64,000 nt of DNA from Alistipes sp. Zagget8. Lineage in GTDB: Bacteria; Bacteroidota; Bacteroidia; Bacteroidales; Rikenellaceae. Position 1 is the first letter of the stretch, and each line of letters begins with the position of its first letter. A model generated the notes under the pieces. That model saw only the letters and a program-made list of their open reading frames with translations, had not been told where the DNA came from and did not search any database. The stretch is taken from contig MSHJ01000011.1 of the NCBI GenBank assembly GCA_001941065.1, positions 1 through 64,000 of the forward strand, in the 5' to 3' direction. The translations under genes were made by a program, and so were the position numbers. Shown piece after piece: positions 60,357 through 64,000 of the stretch.

Positions 60357-61355
60357 TTAGGGCACGATTACGTTGTTGAGGATGTCGGTGATGATCTCTT
60401 CGGTGGTGATGTTCTCGGCCTCGGCCTCGTAGGTGAGCCCGATACGGTGGCGCAGCACGTCGTGGCAGACGGCACGCACGTCCTCGGGAATGACGTAGCC
60501 GCGGCGGCGGATGAAGGCGTAGGCGCGGGCGGCCTTGGCCAGCGAGATCGACGCACGGGGCGAACCGCCGTAGGCGATCAGGTTCTGGAGCTTCTGGAGG
60601 TTGTACTCCGCGGGTTCGCGCGTGGCGAAGATGATGTCGATGATGTATTTCTCGATCTTCTCGTCCATGTAGACATCCTCGACCACCTTGCGGGCCTTGA
60701 CGATGTCCTCGGGGGCGATGACCTTGTTGACCTCGGGCATGCCGGCGCCCGAGAGGTTCATGCGCACGATGTCGCGCTCCTCCTGCTTCTTGGGGTAGGA
60801 GATTTTGGCCTTGAGCATGAAACGGTCGACCTGCGCCTCGGGCAGCGGGTAGGTTCCCTCCTGCTCCAGGGGGTTCTGCGTGGCCAGCACGAGGAAGGGC
60901 TGGGGCAGCGGATAGGTGTTGTCGCCGATAGTCACCTGACGCTCCTGCATGGCTTCGAGCAGCGCCGACTGCACTTTGGCCGGGGAGCGGTTGATTTCGT
61001 CCGCCAGCACGAAATTGGCGAAGACGGGGCCTTTGCGGACGATGAAATCCTCGTTTTTCTGCGAATAGATCAGCGTACCGATCAGGTCGGCGGGCAGCAG
61101 GTCTGGAGTGAACTGGATGCGCGAGAATCCGGCGTCGACGGCTTTGGCGAGCGTGGTGATGGCCAGCGTCTTGGCCAGTCCCGGCACGCCTTCGAGCAGG
61201 ATGTGGCCGTTGGACAGCAGACCGATCAGCAGGGTGTCCACCAGATGGCTCTGTCCCACGATGACCTTGCCCATTTCGGTGCGGAGCGTATCGACGAAAA
61301 CGCTTTCGCGTTCGATACGCTCGTTGAGTTCTTTGATGTTGATGACTTCGCTCAT
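60357..61355 (-). CDS. moxR: MoxR-family AAA ATPase
   Basis: 332 aa. The Walker A region is the MoxR form LLEGVPGLAKTLAITTLA, Walker B is FVLADEINRSPAKVQSALLEAMQE, sensor 1 is LVLATQNPLEQEGTYPLPEAQVDRF, and a C-terminal lid domain follows. MoxR chaperones use ATP to remodel partner proteins with VWA domains, here probably BatA, BatB and the DUF58 protein. It is the first gene of the Bat operon; a TATCTTTG promoter box lies about 57 nt upstream, back to back with the helicase promoter. Confidence 0.95.
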   Translation of the reverse strand: MSEVINIKELNERIERESVFVDTLRTEMGKVIVGQSHLVDTLLIGLLSNGHILLEGVPGLAKTLAITTLAKAVDAGFSRIQFTPDLLPADLIGTLIYSQKNEDFIVRKGPVFANFVLADEINRSPAKVQSALLEAMQERQVTIGDNTYPLPQPFLVLATQNPLEQEGTYPLPEAQVDRFMLKAKISYPKKQEERDIVRMNLSGAGMPEVNKVIAPEDIVKARKVVEDVYMDEKIEKYIIDIIFATREPAEYNLQKLQNLIAYGGSPRASISLAKAARAYAFIRRRGYVIPEDVRAVCHDVLRHRIGLTYEAEAENITTEEIITDILNNVIVP

Positions 61356-61411
61356 TGTTTTATTATTGTTGTAGTATTGTCGTCGGAGTTAACTTTTTAA
61401 CGTTCGCAATG

Positions 61412-61419
61412 CAAAGATA
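61412..61419 (-). promoter_or_regulatory. -7 box (TATCTTTG) of the Bat operon
   Basis: Exact TAnnTTTG match on the minus strand, about 57 nt before the moxR ATG. Confidence 0.6.
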
Positions 61420-61454
61420 TTATTTTCTTTGGAAAATTCTTGCTCATTTCTTAT

Positions 61455-61462
61455 TAACTTTG
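61455..61462 (+). promoter_or_regulatory. -7 box (TAACTTTG) of the helicase gene
   Basis: Exact match with a TTTG at 61428-61431. It ends 5 nt before the ATG, the same geometry as rnhB, implying a leaderless mRNA. Confidence 0.5.
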
Positions 61463-61467
61463 CGGTC

Positions 61468-63987
61468 ATGGAATCCAAAGAATCGCCGATATTACAGGGT
61501 TTGAACCCCGCCCAATACGATGCCGTCGTGAATTACGACGCGCCCTCGCTCATCATCGCAGGCGCCGGTTCGGGCAAGACCCGCGTGCTGACCGCGCGCA
61601 TCGCATATATGATCGAACAGGGCGTTGCGCCGTTCAACATCCTGGCCCTGACCTTCACCAACAAGGCCGCCGAACAGATGCGCCAGCGCATCGCGCAGAT
61701 GCTGCCCGACAACCGCAGCCGCTATATCCGCATGGGTACGTTCCACTCGGTCTTTTCGCGCATCCTGCGGGAGAACGCCGAGCGGATCGGTTTTACCGAC
61801 TCGTTCACGATTTACGAACCCTCGGACTGCAAGAACCTCATCAAGACCATCGTCCGCGAGCTGAACCTTCCGGACGAAAAATACAAGCCCAACATCCTGG
61901 CGTCGCGCATCTCCTACGCCAAGAACTGCCTCGTGACGCCCGGCGCCTACCTGGCTAATTCAGTTTATGCCACCGAGGACCGGCAGGCGCAGATTCCCGA
62001 ATTCGGCAACATCTACAACATCTACTGCCAGCGCTGCAAACGCAACGGCGCGATGGATTTCGATGATTTGCTTTTGCAAACTAATATCCTGTTGAGGGAC
62101 TGCCCCGACGTGCTGGCCCGCTATCAGGAGTTGTTCCACTACATTCTGGTGGACGAGTATCAGGATACCAACTATGCGCAGTATACGATTATCCGCCGCC
62201 TTTCGCAGACGCATTCGAAGGTCTGCGTGGTGGGCGATGACGCGCAGTCGATCTACTCGTTCCGCGGGGCCAAGATCGAGAACATCCTCTCGTTCAAGAA
62301 GGATTATCCCGACGCGATGGTCTTCAAGCTGGAGCAGAACTACCGCTCGACGCGCACGATCGTCGATGCGGCCAACTCGGTGATCGCCCGCAACTCGAAG
62401 CGCATGGAGAAACACTGTTTCTCGGACGGCGACGTGGGCGACAAAATCCGCATCCTGAAAGCCTATACCGACCGCGAGGAGGCCGAAATGGTCGTCACGG
62501 ACCTGCGCGACAAGGTCCGCGCCGCGGACGACGACTGGTCGGAGGCGGTGATTCTCTACCGCACCAACAACCAGTCGGCCGTGCTGGAGGACAACCTCCG
62601 CCGCCGCGGCATCCCCTACCGCATCTACAAGGGTTCGTCGTTCTACGACCACAAGGAGATCAAGGACCTGATGGCCTACATCCGGCTGGTCATCAATCCC
62701 CGCGACGACGAGGCGTTCAAACGCATCGTCAACTATCCGGCCCGCGGCATCGGCGACACGACCGTTGCCCGCATCGCGCAGCTGGCCGCCGAGCGGGGGC
62801 AGTCGATGTGGGAGGCGGTCGACGCGCTGGTCGCCGAGCCCGTCACGGACCCCGTGCAGAAGACCATCGCCCGCAAGGTCACGGATTTTGTCGCCATGAT
62901 CCGTGCGCTGTCGCTTTCGCGCAATGACAAGGGGCTTTACGATTTCGGTCTGGAGATCGCTTCGCGGTCGGGGATTATCGCCGCCTACCGGGCCGAGAAC
63001 ACTCCCGAGGCGACCTCCGCGCTGGACAACATCGAGGAGCTGCTGAACTCGATGCAGGAGTTCAAGGAGCGGTGCGACGCTGAGATCCGCAACGGCGAAC
63101 GCCCCGAAGAGGAGGAGGCGACCATCGAGGAGTGGCTGCAGAACGTGATGCTGATGACCGACATGGACAAGGACAACCCCGACGACAACAACAAGGTGAC
63201 GTTGATGACGGTCCATTCGGCCAAAGGCCTCGAATATAAATATGTATATATCGTGGGTCTGGAGGAAAACCTCTTTCCATCGCAGCGGGCGGCCGAGTCG
63301 CCCGACGGCATCGAGGAGGAGCGGCGGCTGTTCTACGTGGCCCTGACCCGCGCCAAGGTTTCGGCGACGATCTCCTATGCCGAGATGCGCTTCAAGTGGG
63401 GCAACATGGAGTTTTCGCGCCCGAGCTGTTTCCTGCGCGAGATAGACCCCAAATATGTCGAGTCCGACGCTGATTTTGCGGAGGCGCGTCCGCGCCGTCG
63501 GGAGGACGACGCCGAAGCGCCTTCGGCCCTCGACGAATTGCGCCGGCGTTTCGACTACCGCTTCCAGCAGAAACAGCAGGGAGGGAGCCGCTTCGGCGGC
63601 AGCGGCGGCAGCGGCGGAGGCCGTAGCGGCGGTTTCGGCCGTCCTGCCGACGGCGAGTCGGGCCCTGCGCGGCGTTTCGCGCGGGCCGCACAGCCCCAGC
63701 GTTCCGGGACGCCCGATCCGGCCCTCGTGCAGACCCCGCGGCCTTCGACCGACGGCATGCGCCGCGTCGGGGTGCGGCAGGCGATGGACGGCGGGCTGTC
63801 GTCCGGGAGTGCGGCTCCCGTGAGCGGCGAATACGCCGTGGGCCAGCGCGTCGAACACCCGAAATTCGGCGTCGGCATCGTCGAGCGCATCGAGGTGCTC
63901 GCCACGGACCATAAACTGGTGGTGGCCTTCGACAATGCAGGCGAAAAGACCCTGCTGGCGAAATTTGCCAAACTGACCAAACTCTGA
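61468..63987 (+). CDS. pcrA: UvrD/PcrA-family ATP-dependent DNA helicase
   Basis: 839 aa superfamily 1A helicase. Motif Ia/I is LNPAQYDAVVNYDAPSLIIAGAGSGKTR, with the Walker A Lys near residue 33; motif II is VDEYQDTNYAQY; motif III GDDAQSIYSFRGA; motif IV LEQNYRSTRTI; motif V VHSAKGLEYKYV; motif VI YVALTRAK. A Gly/Ser/Arg-rich linker (about 705-745) leads to the C-terminal PcrA-like fold GQRVEHPKFGVGIVERIE that binds RNA polymerase in relatives. It unwinds DNA in repair and conflict resolution. I start at 61468 (MESKESPILQ). A further ATG at 63993 may open the next gene, but the window ends there. Confidence 0.96.
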   Translation: MESKESPILQGLNPAQYDAVVNYDAPSLIIAGAGSGKTRVLTARIAYMIEQGVAPFNILALTFTNKAAEQMRQRIAQMLPDNRSRYIRMGTFHSVFSRILRENAERIGFTDSFTIYEPSDCKNLIKTIVRELNLPDEKYKPNILASRISYAKNCLVTPGAYLANSVYATEDRQAQIPEFGNIYNIYCQRCKRNGAMDFDDLLLQTNILLRDCPDVLARYQELFHYILVDEYQDTNYAQYTIIRRLSQTHSKVCVVGDDAQSIYSFRGAKIENILSFKKDYPDAMVFKLEQNYRSTRTIVDAANSVIARNSKRMEKHCFSDGDVGDKIRILKAYTDREEAEMVVTDLRDKVRAADDDWSEAVILYRTNNQSAVLEDNLRRRGIPYRIYKGSSFYDHKEIKDLMAYIRLVINPRDDEAFKRIVNYPARGIGDTTVARIAQLAAERGQSMWEAVDALVAEPVTDPVQKTIARKVTDFVAMIRALSLSRNDKGLYDFGLEIASRSGIIAAYRAENTPEATSALDNIEELLNSMQEFKERCDAEIRNGERPEEEEATIEEWLQNVMLMTDMDKDNPDDNNKVTLMTVHSAKGLEYKYVYIVGLEENLFPSQRAAESPDGIEEERRLFYVALTRAKVSATISYAEMRFKWGNMEFSRPSCFLREIDPKYVESDADFAEARPRRREDDAEAPSALDELRRRFDYRFQQKQQGGSRFGGSGGSGGGRSGGFGRPADGESGPARRFARAAQPQRSGTPDPALVQTPRPSTDGMRRVGVRQAMDGGLSSGSAAPVSGEYAVGQRVEHPKFGVGIVERIEVLATDHKLVVAFDNAGEKTLLAKFAKLTKL

Positions 63988-64000
63988 GCCCGATGGAGAC

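Noticed and set aside
1..64000. CRISPR array, prophage, transposase, rRNA operon or replication origin
   Set aside because: No regularly spaced repeats, phage or transposase proteins, rRNA segments or DnaA-box cluster seen on either strand.

Overview
The window looks like chromosomal DNA of a high-GC Bacteroidales, most likely Alistipes or a close Rikenellaceae relative. The evidence is the TAnnTTTG-type -7 promoter boxes, the Mfa/Fim-type fimbrillins, the TPR-membrane-HTH one-component regulators, the Bat aerotolerance operon, the OMP_b-brl_3 outer-membrane proteins and an ECF sigma/FecR pair. The genus is an inference from gene content and base composition. There is no phage, integrase, insertion sequence, CRISPR array or rRNA operon.

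Layout. 1-8.8 kb is core and housekeeping: an AraC-family regulator, a polytopic membrane protein, RNase HII, an ExbB/ExbD/ExbD proton-channel operon, the dprA-tatD-ansA operon and tRNA-Cys. 8.9-12.6 kb holds a membrane-spanning TPR/AraC regulator with an in-frame G9 tract, divergent from a lipoprotein carrying collagen-like Gly-X-Y runs; a perfect 10-bp palindrome lies between them. 12.7-16.6 kb is a tight operon DUF1893, TonB-dependent receptor, ECF-type S-component-like membrane protein, DUF362. 16.7-18.8 kb is tex, preceded by two tandem promoter-bearing repeats. 19.0-24.6 kb is an operon encoding the Tat translocase (tatA, tatC) together with a Tat-exported oxidoreductase, a DUF1080 lipoprotein, a secreted sugar isomerase/epimerase and a cytoplasmic oxidoreductase. 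This gene set fits a periplasmic 3-keto-sugar route. 24.8-28.6 kb pairs a DUF6377-type regulator with a GH36 alpha-galactosidase. 28.7-35.8 kb has two OMP_b-brl_3 outer-membrane proteins and a divergent anSME-like radical SAM enzyme.

36.4-51.9 kb is the most interesting part: an ECF sigma factor, a FecR anti-sigma factor, an STN-DUF3575 fusion, a near-identical second DUF3575 protein, a DUF3868/OmpA protein, two shaft fimbrillins each followed by a strong hairpin, a FimB/Mfa2-type anchor, two large DUF4906-like tip proteins, a C11 (clostripain) lipoprotein protease and a small membrane protein. An identical bipartite motif (GGGACAAAAC, 11 nt, TCTCT) precedes both the sigma gene and the second DUF3575 gene, and looks like an autoregulated ECF promoter. 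The inferred system is a surface-signalled fimbrial operon in which an STN-barrel fusion replaces the usual TonB receptor as transducer.

51.9-64 kb returns to core functions: a DHA2 MFS exporter, RNase P RNA, an aldehyde dehydrogenase, the Bat operon (moxR, DUF58, a Bat-associated membrane protein, a BatC-like TPR protein, batA, batB) and a UvrD/PcrA helicase. A four-helix-bundle gene bounded by perfect 18-bp inverted repeats is inserted in the Bat operon between the TPR gene and batA.
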